Assembly (NCBI GenBank): GCA_001643675.2 | Contig: LSRY02000034.1 | Coordinates: forward strand, 682,001-746,000 | Length of the DNA stretch: 64,000 nucleotides | Direction: 5' to 3' | Source: Monocercomonoides exilis | Taxonomy: Eukaryota; Preaxostyla; Oxymonadida; Polymastigidae | Part shown: positions 1-12,200 of the stretch, piece after piece | How the letters are laid out: each line of letters starts with the position of its first letter | How positions within the stretch are numbered: position 1 is the stretch's first letter | The notes under the pieces: generated by a model | The model's input: the letters and a program-made list of their open reading frames with translations, nothing else | Database searches by the model: none | Told to the model about the DNA's origin: nothing | Made by a program: the position numbers and the translations under genes

Positions 1-709
1 CAGCAAACACTCCTCTGTCCAGAGGTTGACACGAGTGTGTGCTGTGTAGCACGAAGGTTCTAACGTCGATTTGTTGTTTTTGGAATTCTCGCCAGATCGA
101 TGGATCCGCGCGAGATGCATGAGTATCAAGGAGGAGAAGAATGTGTTCGTTTTCAAGTGACATGCGCTTTCTTCTTTCGATGATTGAAGGGAGAAGAATG
201 GTGAGAGCATACCTTTTGAAGCACTTGTTGTCCGTCAAGCCGCTTCCTTTTCTCCATATTTCAAGCGTTTGAGATAACAGGCTTTTCAATTCGTTTTGCA
301 GGTTTGCACTTGGCCATAGAATAACAGAAGGAAAGGAAAATCCATCCGCTACAACAGCTGCCACGAATGTTGAATACATCATTCTTGGTGATTTCTTCGA
401 AAAACCTGCTTTCGTATCTGTAGTACGCACAACAAGCTGTTTTGAGTCTGTGGGAACCCGCGTTGAAGATTCGTCGATGTTTATATTTAAAGCTGAATTG
501 TAATGGTATTTTTCATGCAGCTCGTCGAGTGTTTTGTTCCAGGGTTTTAAAACACTTCTGCACGAAACATCCAGTCTGTTAATGTCCAGATTCTTCGGCG
601 TTCCAGTCTTCAGCTCCGTGTGATGCTTGACAAGGCCATGAACCGCAGACATTGAAACTTCAGTGAATGGTGTGTCTTCTTCATTGTTGTAATTTAAAAC
701 ATTTTCCAT
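1..709 (-). CDS. pogo/Tigger-like DDE transposase, truncated by window edge
   Basis: The minus-strand frame is open from an ATG at 709 to base 1 (236 codons) and runs off the window. It belongs to the DDE_1 superfamily (pogo/Tigger/Jerky transposases), which cut and paste DNA elements. Visible landmarks in order: NIDESST (residues about 80-86), matching the first catalytic Asp context; LLLLDTHASR (about 194-203), matching the second Asp; then HSTHSCQPLDRGVF (about 223-236), the highly conserved block after it. The third acidic residue would lie beyond the window. No stop or frameshift is seen, so this copy may be intact or recently active. The DNA-binding HTH and CENP-B-type domains normally upstream are missing: the protein starts close to the catalytic core, so an upstream exon or an N-terminal deletion is possible. 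Base composition is clearly less AT-rich than the flank. Confidence 0.85.
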   Translation of the reverse strand, partial: MENVLNYNNEEDTPFTEVSMSAVHGLVKHHTELKTGTPKNLDINRLDVSCRSVLKPWNKTLDELHEKYHYNSALNINIDESSTRVPTDSKQLVVRTTDTKAGFSKKSPRMMYSTFVAAVVADGFSFPSVILWPSANLQNELKSLLSQTLEIWRKGSGLTDNKCFKRYALTILLPSIIERRKRMSLENEHILLLLDTHASRADPSIWREFQKQQIDVRTFVLHSTHSCQPLDRGVFA

Positions 710-774
710 CTGAAAAACAAACTAAATAAAAACATGCAAATTAAAATTTAACAAACCAATTCTCTTGTTTTTAA

Positions 775-1007
775 TTAATTAATTAATTTATTAATTAATT
801 TATTTTATTTTTTATTTTTTATTTTTTATTTTTTATTTTTTATTTTTTATTTTTTATTTTTTATTTTTTATTTTTTATTTTTTATTTTTTATTTTTTATT
901 TTTTATTTTTTATTTTTTATTTTTTATTTTTTATTTTTTATTTTTTATTTTTTATTTTTTATTTTTTATTTTTTATTTTTTATTTTTTATTTTTTTTTTT
1001 TTTTTTT
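775..1007. repeat. TTAATTAA tract plus TTTTTTA heptamer satellite
   Basis: A short (TTAA)n stretch is followed by about 26 almost perfect copies of a 7-bp unit (six T then one A) from about 805 to 988, ending in a run of about 19 T. It lies just upstream of the DDE transposase start and may mark an element edge or slippage of a poly-T tail. No gene is seen here. Confidence 0.9.
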
Positions 1008-1744
1008 GTTTTGATTTTTATATAAATTGAATCAATTTGAAGAAGACATGATGAAAAATTCTTGCATTTATGAAAAAAACAATAATTTGCTCCAAACTTT
1101 TTCTCCAACCTTATCATTAAAAGTCTTTCATTCCCATGTCAATAAAATACAGAAAAATACCAAAATTGAGAAAAATATTAGTTTGAGAAGAATTGAACAA
1201 AATTCATAAAGCAAAATATTTTGTCCCAAATTTTGAATTACGAATATGTATTTTTTGCACCTCTTTTGATAACTTTTAATTTTATTTCTGGTTCAATCAT
1301 TTCTTCTTTGACTCATTTTTAGAGAATTATTTGTTTGAAACAATAAACTGGCATTCACATATTTTCCAATTTATTCAAAAAAAAAAAAAAAAATCGTTCA
1401 AGAAAACAAAACAATGGAAATTTCACACTTCATATATGTTTCTATGCGACATATAATTAAAGACAATCAAAGTGAAAAAAAAATACAACCCATAACTCGA
1501 ATATGAACTTCATTTCAAAATGTTATGGGCGTTAACTTTTTTTAAATATGCATCAATCTCAAAAAAATGAAATATTGCCTTTCGTTTGTGCTTTCAATGA
1601 ATGCTACGATCATTCTAAAAAAGTATTATATAGTGATTGATTTTGCTAATTTCGAATTGTGAACTTCCATCCTTTGATTTTTTTGATATTAATGAATAGA
1701 ACGAACGGATTTATCGTTGTGTGGATAAAATAACAAAAGCGAGA
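1008..1744. other. AT-rich intergenic region upstream of surface-protein gene
   Basis: There is no supported gene. A 60-codon frame near 1030-1209 has no recognisable features and is treated as chance. There is a 17-A run near 1377-1393. The last 100 bp presumably hold the promoter and 5' leader of the gene starting at 1745, but no specific element can be assigned. Confidence 0.5.
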
Positions 1745-4147
1745 ATGATATTGAACGTTGCTTTTCTTTCAACTGTTTTATTGATGCGTTCATTTGAGTC
1801 AAGTGATGTGCCAATTAGCGAAGTGTTTGTCAAACAAAGTGGAGATGAAAAAAACAGCGGTTTATCAATTGGTCAGGAAAAGAGTTCATTGAATAGCGCA
1901 TATGATAAACTTGGAGACTCTGAGGCATGCATAATAAGAATTATTAAGGATACAACTGCTCTTGATGCTGAAGTGATCACATTGAATAAGAAACATGGAA
2001 TTACACTGGAAGGAATGAGTTCAAATGGAAAAGAAAATTCAATCGTGACAATTAATTGTAACATTCATCCAGGAAGTAACATTTTCATATGCAGAGATAA
2101 TGTGGAACTGAATTATTTGGCATTTTACTTTCCTTCAACATTATTCAAAGAAAATGAGCCAATAGACGAAGTTTTCTCCTTAATTTATGGACAATGTTCG
2201 TCAATGGTAATTCGGAACTGCAAATTTTTAAGACCTTCAAGTTGTGAAAGCCAATTGGAATTTTTTCTTGTGTATATGCTCGGAGATAGTTTGAAAATGG
2301 ACTCTGTGGAGTGCATAGATGAAAAGAATTTCATTAAATTCAAAGAAAGTCCTTTTGATATTACAGCAAAAAAAGTTGAGCTTGCTAATGTGACGTTAAA
2401 GAAGATTGAGACACATGATGATTACTCATCTCTCTGCATCACTGGATACGAAAGTTTTGCAATTGATGTTATGTTAAATGGAAGCACTTTTGCAGAATGC
2501 ATCGAAAGCAGTGCTGGAGCCCTGTATATTGAAAGCGAAAATATTGAAAGCACGTTTGCTGTTGGAGATAGTGGAGTGACAACTTTTTCATCTTGCGTTT
2601 GCAGTTACGGGTTGAAATATTGTGCTGGAGGGCTATATCTATGTATGTTAGATATTATATCAGAAGATAAACTGAAATGGCCAACAAATGGAAAGAATCT
2701 TGTATTTGATAATTGCTCTATAGGCAAAGAAGGAACAAAGAAAAATATTGGATTATATTTGGAACTGAGTGATACCTCTTTATTTGAAGCTATTGCCGCA
2801 AAAATGAAAGCAAGTTTTGCTTCTGAATATACAAGAGAGAATAATCTTTGGTTCGTTGTGGGATTAGATGAAAAGAATGATATGGAAATCGACTTCACAT
2901 TCGAATTTTTCGATCCTCCTCCTCCAAAGCCGTCAAAAATGGCAAAGGCTTTTGTGAAATATGGAGGCGAAGGAGACGGAATGAGTGCCGATACACCAAT
3001 ATACAGTTTGAAGCTTGCATATGATTATTTGGACAAAAGTGGAAAGTGCAGTATCGAAATTATCAAAACAGAAATCCCAATTGAAACTGAAGAAATCACA
3101 TTTAGCATTTCCAGTGGAATAACGATTGAAGGAACGAACAGTGATGGAAGTGAAAATGCTGAAGCCGAAATTCTATTTGATGATCGCTTTGCATATTACT
3201 TACTGACTTGTGAAAAGATTATCGAATTTTTCAAATTGGAGTTTAAATTTATTATGGCAAATTTATCGATGCACTCATTCATATTAGCAACCGAAAATTC
3301 AGAATCCTTTTCAATGACAAATTGCAGATTTGTCAGAGCAATTCATCAATCTCTCACACAACTTTCCTCAAGTTCAAATGATGAAGATCCTATATCGCAT
3401 CATCTTGTAAGTGCATACGCTGGAAAGGTTATTTTAAATTCTTTGTCATTTGTAGATGATCACAATACGGTTCTATTTTTGTATTCACCTTTTTATTTCT
3501 ATGCAGCAAGTGAAGTTTCACTGAATGGAATAGATGTGAATAAAGTTAATGTGAAGCAAGGTTCAGCGATAAAGATTGAAGATGGTGAAAAAACACAATC
3601 CAAAATAATTGTTGAGGGACTGAATGTGAATGAAGTCAAATCACAGAATGGAGAAAGTGCAGGACTGGATATCTCTCTCAATTCAGAAGCATCAACTGTG
3701 GAAATAGGTAGAACAAGAAAATGCACATTCAGATCCTGTTCATCATCAGATGGGTATGCTGGGGCGATATTCGTTGGAATGCCAAAGGCAGTCTCGAATC
3801 TTCAACTTCCAGCAGCAAACAATCTGGATATCGATGGCTCAAACACAGTTGGATCAAATTCGATTTCACTATGCTTAATTTCACCAGACATTGAGGAATT
3901 TTGCCAACAGGAAAATGCATTTGAGTTTGCTAACGATTACAGTGAATCAGCTGTTGGATGGATCGTTGGCGCAAAAGATTATATTGATGATCCCGTGAAT
4001 GTTTTTGATATTCGTGACAGAGCGGAAAAGGCTCAGCTCAAAAAGAAAACAACAGTTATTGTAATTGCAATTGTTGTTCCAGTTTGTGTTGTTTTTGCCA
4101 TCATTATTGTTGTTTTTATTGTTTTGAAGAAAAAAGGAATTTGTTAA
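1745..4147 (+). CDS. Type I membrane surface protein with two homologous beta-helix-like halves
   Basis: This is an 800-residue single-exon protein. The frame is open from a GTG at 1721, but the first ATG (1745) begins directly with a signal peptide (MILNVAFLSTVLLMRSF), so that start is chosen. The ectodomain is internally duplicated. Half A starts near residue 30 (VFVKQSGDEKNSG...GITLEGMSSNG) and half B near residue 400 (AFVKYGGEGDGMS...GITIEGTNSDG), each about 370 residues. Both have recurrent short beta-strand/turn units with Cys-containing CTFxSC-type motifs, as in right-handed parallel beta-helix surface proteins. A single membrane span (about 768-792, very rich in V/I) is followed by a six-residue basic tail, so there is no cytoplasmic domain. 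Likely role: cell-surface adhesion or recognition (inference). It resembles the ectodomain style of the pseudokinase receptor at 38931-46703 but lacks the kinase. The exact family is not recognised. Confidence 0.75.
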   Translation: MILNVAFLSTVLLMRSFESSDVPISEVFVKQSGDEKNSGLSIGQEKSSLNSAYDKLGDSEACIIRIIKDTTALDAEVITLNKKHGITLEGMSSNGKENSIVTINCNIHPGSNIFICRDNVELNYLAFYFPSTLFKENEPIDEVFSLIYGQCSSMVIRNCKFLRPSSCESQLEFFLVYMLGDSLKMDSVECIDEKNFIKFKESPFDITAKKVELANVTLKKIETHDDYSSLCITGYESFAIDVMLNGSTFAECIESSAGALYIESENIESTFAVGDSGVTTFSSCVCSYGLKYCAGGLYLCMLDIISEDKLKWPTNGKNLVFDNCSIGKEGTKKNIGLYLELSDTSLFEAIAAKMKASFASEYTRENNLWFVVGLDEKNDMEIDFTFEFFDPPPPKPSKMAKAFVKYGGEGDGMSADTPIYSLKLAYDYLDKSGKCSIEIIKTEIPIETEEITFSISSGITIEGTNSDGSENAEAEILFDDRFAYYLLTCEKIIEFFKLEFKFIMANLSMHSFILATENSESFSMTNCRFVRAIHQSLTQLSSSSNDEDPISHHLVSAYAGKVILNSLSFVDDHNTVLFLYSPFYFYAASEVSLNGIDVNKVNVKQGSAIKIEDGEKTQSKIIVEGLNVNEVKSQNGESAGLDISLNSEASTVEIGRTRKCTFRSCSSSDGYAGAIFVGMPKAVSNLQLPAANNLDIDGSNTVGSNSISLCLISPDIEEFCQQENAFEFANDYSESAVGWIVGAKDYIDDPVNVFDIRDRAEKAQLKKKTTVIVIAIVVPVCVVFAIIIVVFIVLKKKGIC

Positions 4148-5152
4148 AAATTGTGAGAAAGTTGAAACGAAAACATATTAACAATTGCAAACTAATTCAA
4201 TGCAAACACGATTGTTGATTGCATCACATTGATTGAATAATATTTGTTCTTTCTTGATTATTCGCTTTTTCATTTGTTTTGTCTATTCTTTAATTCAACT
4301 TTCAAGTTCTTTTTTTCTTGGAATGACAATTATCGATGAACTATTCATTTTTTTTCAATTTTTTATGCAAATATCTGAGAAGTATTTTTTTTTACCATTG
4401 GGTAATAATTCGTGCTTAATTGTTTCTTTCACAACAATTAATTGAAAAACCAATGTTTGAGTTGATATTGATAAAATTATCTCTTCGCATATGGCAAGAA
4501 ATTTTTTTCTGTCTGAATTTTGTTCCACGCAATTCTTCAAAGATTTTTATCGACTTTTCAATATTTCTTTTTTTTATTTTGCACAATAACGTCAGAATTG
4601 TTATTATTCGATTGCAGAAACAGTTTGGAACAAATTGTTGAAATTTTCATAAATTCGATAATTTTGTCCAGTATCATTAAATATTCTTGTTTGTTCCTCA
4701 GGAAGCTTTTTTTTACACATTAAAAAAATCGGAATTTTTCGCTATTGGATGATGAAACGAAAAAAAATCACACGATTTTTATTATGTTGAAAATATCCCA
4801 TTTCAAAATAAAAATTTAACAAATACATCGAAATTTTGTCATAATTTTTCTTTTGTTCTCATGCACAGAATTTCAAACAAAATAAATAACAAAAAAAAAA
4901 AAAAAAAAAAAAAAAGAAAGAAATAAAAAGAATGATGAAACAAAATATATAACTGCCATATCCAATAGGTGATTATTATTTTTAAAGATTAAGCACACAA
5001 TTGAAAAAAGAAGATATCAATTTAAATCACTTTTGAAAACTTTTATTATAATTATGAAATTTTAACCATACAAAGCCAACAAAAAAACCAAAAGTACCAG
5101 AAATGTTTAGAAGTGTGTGAAGTGTTGAAAAAACTATAAATTTCATTGCTCA
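4148..5152. other. AT-rich intergenic region
   Basis: No supported gene. It contains several short T-rich frames judged to be chance, and an A run of about 25 near 4891-4915. It separates the 3' ends of two convergent genes (the surface protein on plus, KIFBP on minus). Confidence 0.5.
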
Positions 5153-8100
5153 TCATAATTTTGGAATCGGTGAAGGAAGTGGAATTGAACCACTTGAAAC
5201 CTCGCTAATTGTTCGAGGAAGTAAAATGGTCATTTGCCTACACATTGCAATCTATTTCGAATATTAATCAGTTGAAAAAAATTATTAGAAATAAATATTC
5301 AAAATTTTTAACAAAAAAAAATGTTTTCAATAAATTGCACACTTCCTCTTCAAATCCATAATCCACACGGTAATGCTCATAGAATCCAACGATAAACGAA
5401 TATTCATCAAGAGCACGCTTCAAGTTGGCAGTATACACTTCTTCGTCGATTATGACAAAACGAGTGAAAAGTCGGGCAATGGCAAAATGCGACGACAAAT
5501 ATGCTGGGAGCACATCAGTTGGCACCGTAGGGAAGTAAGAAGGGAGTGCATCTATCTCCAATGAAGGAAGAGCAGAGGAGGATTCAGTAGAAGATGGAGA
5601 AGAAGTGGCTTTCTCTTCGGGAGCACTTTCATCCTGCTGTGCGTAGAACCCGTTGTAGTCTGTTTCTGGTTGGTCAAATGGAGCAAGCACAATTCGATGG
5701 AAGAAAATTGCCTTTTTCACATACTCATTCACCTGCGAAAGGAGAAAGATCAGCAATTCATCAAACTTTAATGTGTTGATTTTCTCCTTGCCTTCATCGC
5801 TTCTGCCCACATCAGTTTTTTCTCCCTCTTTCTCCTTTGCATTCTCTTTTTCTTTCTCCTTCATTATCTTCAAAGCTTCGAGCTGCACTTGCTGTGTCTT
5901 CAGCTGCGCCATCTGGTCCATGGCAGTCGCTGCCTCCATCGCAATATCTCTCAGCAGCCAGCTATAACTCGATGGATTGAGCTGCGAAATCAAAGGCTCC
6001 AAGGCCATCACACGGCGCATGTGCAATTTCAGCTGCGTCTGGACGTTGTGCAGGTCGTCTTCTGCCACTTTGATGAGAGCTGCAATCGAAGATGACAAAA
6101 GAAAGAATGAAAAGAAAAGAAAGAGAAAAAAAGAAAGAAAAAGCAGAATAAGAATAAGAAGAATAAGAATAAGAAGAAAATCAAGAAATAAGCAAAAGAT
6201 TTTAAATTTAAACAATAAAAAAGTTATTATTGAAATTATCGCTTTTATTTGCAAACCTTTGCTATTAAAGCTTAATATGCTCATTGGATGAGTTTTATCA
6301 GACAAATAGTTCTTTTCTGCTAAATTAGAAGCATTGCTATGTTCCTTGGAGCCTCCAAGATTTTCTCCAACTCTTTCATTTTCTTCTGCATCAGCATCGT
6401 TCTCAGTCGCCTCCATCGCATTGGCCTCTTCTCTTTCCAGCTCCTTCTCGCTCTCGTCTTTGAGCAGATTCTGCGCCTGAACCGGATACCATGCAGTCAT
6501 CGTCTGGAACAAGCTCGAAATATCCATCTTAATTGCCACATGATCTGACACATATCCGTCCAACACATAAAACAGCGCTGCTTTGTTCAACGATGCGAGG
6601 CACTCTCTAAACAGCGGTGCAACTTCATCGAGCGTGTTGGAGAACGAAGGAAATGGAACCAAGCCTGGGTTGATTGAAGTGCGGCTGGCGAGCGAAGATC
6701 TGGGAGAAGACAAAAAGGCGGTGTCTGAAAGAGGAGAGTGCTGTGACTGTGAATTGAGTGTGTTGTCGGTGAGTGTGGAGGGTGTTGAGAAAGAAGCAGA
6801 CGAAGAAGAAGCTGAAGAAGAGTTGCAAGGAGATGTAAAAGAAGATGATGGTGTACGAGATGGAGGCTGGGGAGTCGAGATTGAGAAGGAGCATGTCGAA
6901 GGGTGGTATCTTACAGGAGACTTTGGAGCATCAGACAAAGGAGATCGCATCTGCTTCATAACAGTCAGCTCTTCTTCGTCTTCTTTCTTTCGTCTTTGAA
7001 GTCGCTCGTTCTCTTCTCTTTCTCTCACTTTCATTTGCGCTTCAACATCCATCTCTTCTTCAGTTATAACGCGCGGAAGCTTCACTTTTCTTCTGCTTGA
7101 CCTTTTCGCCCGTTCCACAAAGCTGCTGTCATTTCTCTGAGAAAACGTAAGCTCGTCTTCCATTTCTTCCTCTGTCTCCAGCAGCACAGGGAGATGTGCA
7201 GGCATTTGCAAGGTTTCTCCCTCGCTGCTGATCGACTCTGGCTGAATGGCCATCGCAAGCGAATAGCGCCTCTCAGACGCAGGCGTTGCGAAGTGAGACC
7301 TGCGCACAGAATAAGGCGTGGTTGCGTTTGACGAGCCGAAAGAGGATGTTGTTGGAGTGTTTGAAGGAGATGATTCAGATGACTGGTGGCGATTCTCCTG
7401 TTTTGGCGTTGAGAATGAATCCTGCTTCAATGAAGATGCTGCTGATGCTTGTGGAGATGCTGTTGGTGCTGAAGGGGAAATTGCAATGTGCGTGTGCGTG
7501 GGAGTCATTTTCAAAATTGTTTTTGCCGAATCTGTTTTCTCCTCTTTTGTTGTTTGATTGGATGTTTCTGAATCCATTTTATTAGATTCATCTCCAATCA
7601 CCTCGTCAGCTTCCATTCTATTCTTGTTTTCATCATTTGCTGTTGCTTCTTCTTCTTCTATTTCTTCTTTCTGTTCAACATCTTCGTCAACCTCAGCATC
7701 TGCTTCTTCGTCTTCATCATCCTCATCCTCTCCATCGCCTCCTTCATCTTCATTTTTCAGCTTTGCAAGCGCCTTCAGCTGTGTCAGAAGCACTTTTCCC
7801 TTTGTCAAGTCAACCATTGCATACAACCTCTCCATTTCCTCATCATTTGTCACGCCTTTTTCTTCGTTTGCTTCGTTTTCTTGTTCCTCTTTCTCTTCTT
7901 CCGTTCTTTCCGCTTTTTTTCCATTAGCATCTCCACTGTCAATCTCTTCTGAACTATCTTTCGAATTTTCACTTTTCGCTTTTGCTTCTTCTTTCACCTC
8001 ATTCAACAGATGCAATGCTTCTCCGAGACAGCATTTCGCTTTTTCATAGTCTTCCATTTCAATGTATTGTGTGGCCAAAGAGCAGCAATCCATGATCCAG

Positions 8101-8933
8101 TTCGAAAGAGAATAATCTCCAAATTGGAGTTGCCTTCCGAGAGTAACCTCAAAATACTTAGCACTCTGTTCTTTATCTCCTAATTGCCCATAGACTTGTC
8201 CGATGTAAAAAAGGGTCAATGTGTGCATATTCTCAATTTTTTGATCAAGAACAAAAGTGACATCTTGTTGCAATTGCTCATTATTTTCATCTGAAGAAGG
8301 CGTTTTTTCAGAATTTTCCTTCGCAAATTGCTCCTTTTGAACATTTTGCTTTTCAATCGAATATGCTTCTTCAGCTCTTCTGAAAAAAGTCATTGCATCT
8401 TCCCATTCATCTCGATTAGCCCAAATAATTCCAAGTTGATTAAATGCATCAAGAAGAGCAACTGCATTTTCATCTGATCTGAAAAACAAATAAAACATAA
8501 TATTATTGTTGAATAAGTGTTAAATAAAGTGAAAAGCAAATTCAAACTTTGTTTCAAGAACTGGGATTGAAGCAGATAAAAACTCTTCACCAGAAACAAC
8601 ATCATCACATTCAATTTTTGTGACTCCTATTAAATAACCCATGTGCGCTAATTCCATTTGTGCCTCTTCAATCACAGTTTGATCTTTTGATGATTGAATG
8701 AGTTTTGAAAGATGCGAATGAAGACGTTCCAACAGTTTATAAGCAGAAATTCTTGACAAAAAAGGAGTTTCTTCAGGGTCATTCACTTTAAGAAGGGATT
8801 GAAACTCACTTGTTACACGTGGAATATCGACAGATAAAATAGTTGAAATATTATCTGAAAATGATGTGATATCGTTTGAATCTTTGTTAATGTTTTGATT
8901 TTCCTCCGCTATCATATTAGATTTTTCTTCCAT
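5153..8933 (-). CDS. KIFBP: KIF-binding protein homologue (four exons)
   Basis: Gene model: complement(5153..5251, 5343..6079, 6257..8478, 8548..8933), 1,147 residues against about 620 in animals. Introns are 69 bp (donor GTTTGA, phase 2), 177 bp (GTTTGC, phase 1) and 91 bp (GTGTGC, phase 0). All ends are AG and the four exons sum to a multiple of three. Family evidence: an N-terminal TPR-like block (FNQLGIIWANRDEWEDAMTF, then a LTLFYIGQVYGQLGDKEQSA segment and a QLQFGDYSLSNW segment), a central block reading RVMALEPLISQLNPSSYSWL, and a C-terminus with ALDEYSFIVGFYEHY and the last-exon motif CRQMTILLPRTI. KIFBP proteins are helical-repeat regulators that bind kinesin motor domains and block microtubule attachment. 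About residues 270-700 are a poorly conserved acidic, Ser-rich insertion, which explains the extra length. The gene is divergent from SF3B3. Confidence in family is high; the 5243-5343 splice is inferred from homology. Confidence 0.85.
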
Positions 8934-9228
8934 ATAATTGAAATTGAGCTAAATTTCACGGTTTAACACAAAATTTATTCAAATCTATTATGATCATGTA
9001 GCATAATTAATTTCATTTATCAAAATATCAACATAATCATTAATACTCAAAATGCAAAAACAATTGCGTTCAAATTAACGAAATCGTCTGAAAATTATCA
9101 TTTCTTGATCAAAATTACTTTAATAATAGTCTGTGAATATTTCTGTTCGCTGTATTGTTCTCCAGAGCGCTCGTTGTTTAATAACACAAGAGAAATTGCA
9201 AAAAATATTTACAAAAAATTGAATTAAT
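8934..9228. promoter_or_regulatory. Shared divergent upstream region of KIFBP and SF3B3
   Basis: This 295-bp AT-rich spacer separates the two ATGs (8933 minus, 9229 plus), so both promoters must lie in it or overlap it. No specific box could be identified by eye. Positional inference only. Confidence 0.45.
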
Positions 9229-12200
9229 ATGAATCTTTTGCACGTCCCGCTGTTTAATCCAACAGCGATTACTCATATTATATCTGGGAGTTTTTCGTCT
9301 CCAAATGCTTTGGAACTGGTTGTATGCAAAAGTAGAGTGATTGACCTTGTTAGAGTGACAAATCAAAATAACTTTTCAGTGCTATGTACTTCTCCATTAT
9401 TTTGTCATGTTCGAAGTTTATCAAAAGTGTTTTTTCCAAGTATGATCTTTTTGTTGCTCGCATTTCATCTTTTTTTTATCTTTGTGTTTTTATTTTTCAA
9501 CAGAGAGCAAGCGTGATTATATTTTGATTGGAACTGATTCAGCATCAATCACCCTTGTGGAATTCAATCCTTTCACAAAAAAATTTCATTTGTTGACATG
9601 TTTCACATTTGCTGTTCCCCTTACAATTCCCTTTACCAATCTCCCGAAATATCATATAGATAACGCACCAACTGAATATATAACAACAGATCCTCAGAAT
9701 TGTGCAATTGTTGCATCAGGAAAAACAAACGAAGGAACTGCATTTATATTGCCTCGTCCAGTTGAAGATCGCAATATATCTTATCTTCCTGCATTCACTT
9801 ATCCATTGGTTGTGGATTTACCCAAAAATGAGAAGAAGTCGACAATTCTTTCGATTGTCACAATGAATATACCTCCAATAGGCACGATTTTGATAAGGCT
9901 TGAGCACTTAGAGAGGAATACAAGTTCGGTCACTAAAAGAACCAAACGTCTTTCGTTCTATCGGCTTCCTTCACCCGTTCTCGCAACCAACCATCGACTT
10001 GCAACACCACCAATTATCCCAATAACAATGAACGATACGTATTTATTTAGCATTGAAGCACCTTCTTCATCGATATCTCTGTTTGTCCCTCAATGTTCAA
10101 CCAAAAAAATGCAGGCACAGTCAAAAATTGAAGGCGTTTTTCTATTTGGAGAAGGATTCATATCATATTTTTCAGTGTCATGTGTGAATGGCATGCTGAA
10201 AGAAGCTGCTTCAAGAAAAATGAAAGGAATGCTTCGAACTGGACAAAATATTGAAATGCCTGCAGCTTCAGTTCAGACGCTGTTTCTTCCAGTTTCTATG
10301 AATTCAATCAACTCGCCAAGAAAGCATTATAGCTCAGCTGAATATAAAAGCGACATTTCTTCTGTTGATTCAGCACTTTCACATTCTTCTCCTTCTCATT
10401 CTTCTTCTTCTTCTTCTTCTCTTTCAGCTGCCTCACCAAGCACTTATTCCTCGTCTTCCCCTCCATCCCTGCAATCACCTCATCCAAATATTTCTTCTTC
10501 TTCAACATTCTCCTCCTCCTCCTCCTTTTCTTCTTCTTTTTCTTTTCCCTCTCAAACTTCCTTTCTCTGCTCTGTCGACCCGCCCCGTGTCGTTTCTGCT
10601 TTTTATTTGCATTTCAGCCAGCTTCTTTTGACTGACTCACCCACGCTGGCTGTTGAAGGCAGCGATTTGCTTGAAATCCTCTTCGTTCTGACAGACTGCG
10701 GCGACATCTTCGAAGTACTTTGGAAGGAAGAAAAAGAAGAAATTGAGCCGATTTCATTGGCAGAGGCAGAAGTTTTGTGTTCGGGTGTGAATTATGAGGC
10801 GAACGTGATGCTGGACGATCTGCCGGAAAAGAAGGAATTCAATTTTGACATTGGCGATGAGGATAACGCAGCTGCTTTGGGGGAAAGCGGAAGCGGAAAC
10901 GGAAAAGGAAGCTTATATCCAAATGCTTCGTTATTGTCTTCTTCTTCTTCTTCTTCTTCATCTTCTTCTGTTAATGCTCAAGAACCATCTTCATCTCTCA
11001 TTCCATCTTCGCTGATTCAATTGGAGCCTCTTTCGTCCACAACACAAATGCTTTCAAATTCTTCTTCTTCTTCTTCTTCTTCTTCTTCTTCTTCTTCTTC
11101 TTCTTCTTCCTCCTCCTCTTCTTCTTCTATCTCCTCCCGCACCATCACTTCATTCGCCCTTCTCTATGCCACCTCCATTCCACTCCAGACGTCTTCCTCT
11201 GTTTCCTCCGTCGCTGCCTCCGCAGCCATCAGCCGGTTCATGTTCATTGCGCCTGTCTCAGGCAACCACATCGTCCTGCGTGTGGAGCAGAGCAAAAACG
11301 AAAAATTGGATTTGAATGGCATTTTCTGTGATGATGGAAACTGTACTGTTGTTTCTAAGCAGATGCGCTTGGGAGAAATTGAAGCAAATATGGAGAAAGC
11401 ATTTCATTGTGATTCTTCTTCTTACTCCTCCTCTTATTCTAATCCTTATTCCTCTGATTCATTTCCCCTCAAAAAGTATCAGTTCATCCCAGTTTCTGTG
11501 GTTGCTTCGCAGTATCAGCTTGTCGTCCACCGCACCTTTCCAAACCTGGCTCCACTGACGCAGCTGCTTCCATTCACAAACACATTCAACTCTCTTTCCT
11601 TCTGCGCACTTGCTGGGCTTAACGGATTATCACACAAACGAGGACTGCCTTTCACCTCACAGTCATCATTGTTATCTCTTTCTCCTTCTATTTCTTCTTC
11701 TTCCTTTTCTTCCTTTTCTTCCTCTTCTCTCCCCTCTCTCAACTCCGAGCTCCGCTTCCACCTCTCCCCCGCCATCTCCTTCCTCTCACAGACCGTCCAG
11801 CCAGTTTCTCTTGTTGCCTCTCCGCTGCGTGTGGCAGAAACACCCAATGGAATGTGGCTCCTTCACAGGACTGTCTGTGTGAATGGGCAAAACAGAGTGG
11901 TAACAGGAAAGAGGGCGATGCAGACCATCTGGAGGGAGAAGAAGCGCAGGGCGCTGCTGCTGATGGGGTTGAGGATGATGAAGAAGAAGAGAGAAAGAGA
12001 AGGAAGAGAAGGAGAAAGTGTTGAAAATGGAGGAAACGAAGCGAATAGAAAAGAACAAGATAATTCCAATTTTAGTGAAAATAAGGCTGACCAGCTGAAA
12101 GTGATGCTCAAATGGTATTTAATCATTTCGTTCCCATCGCGTGTGATGTGCTACACTTCTTTCACTTCTCTTCCCCCTCTTTTCTCCTCTTCCTTCTTTA

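Noticed and set aside
7558-8049. 163-codon poly-Ser plus-strand frame
   Set aside because: Antisense shadow of the acidic Glu/Asp-rich region of KIFBP (GAA/GAT read in reverse).
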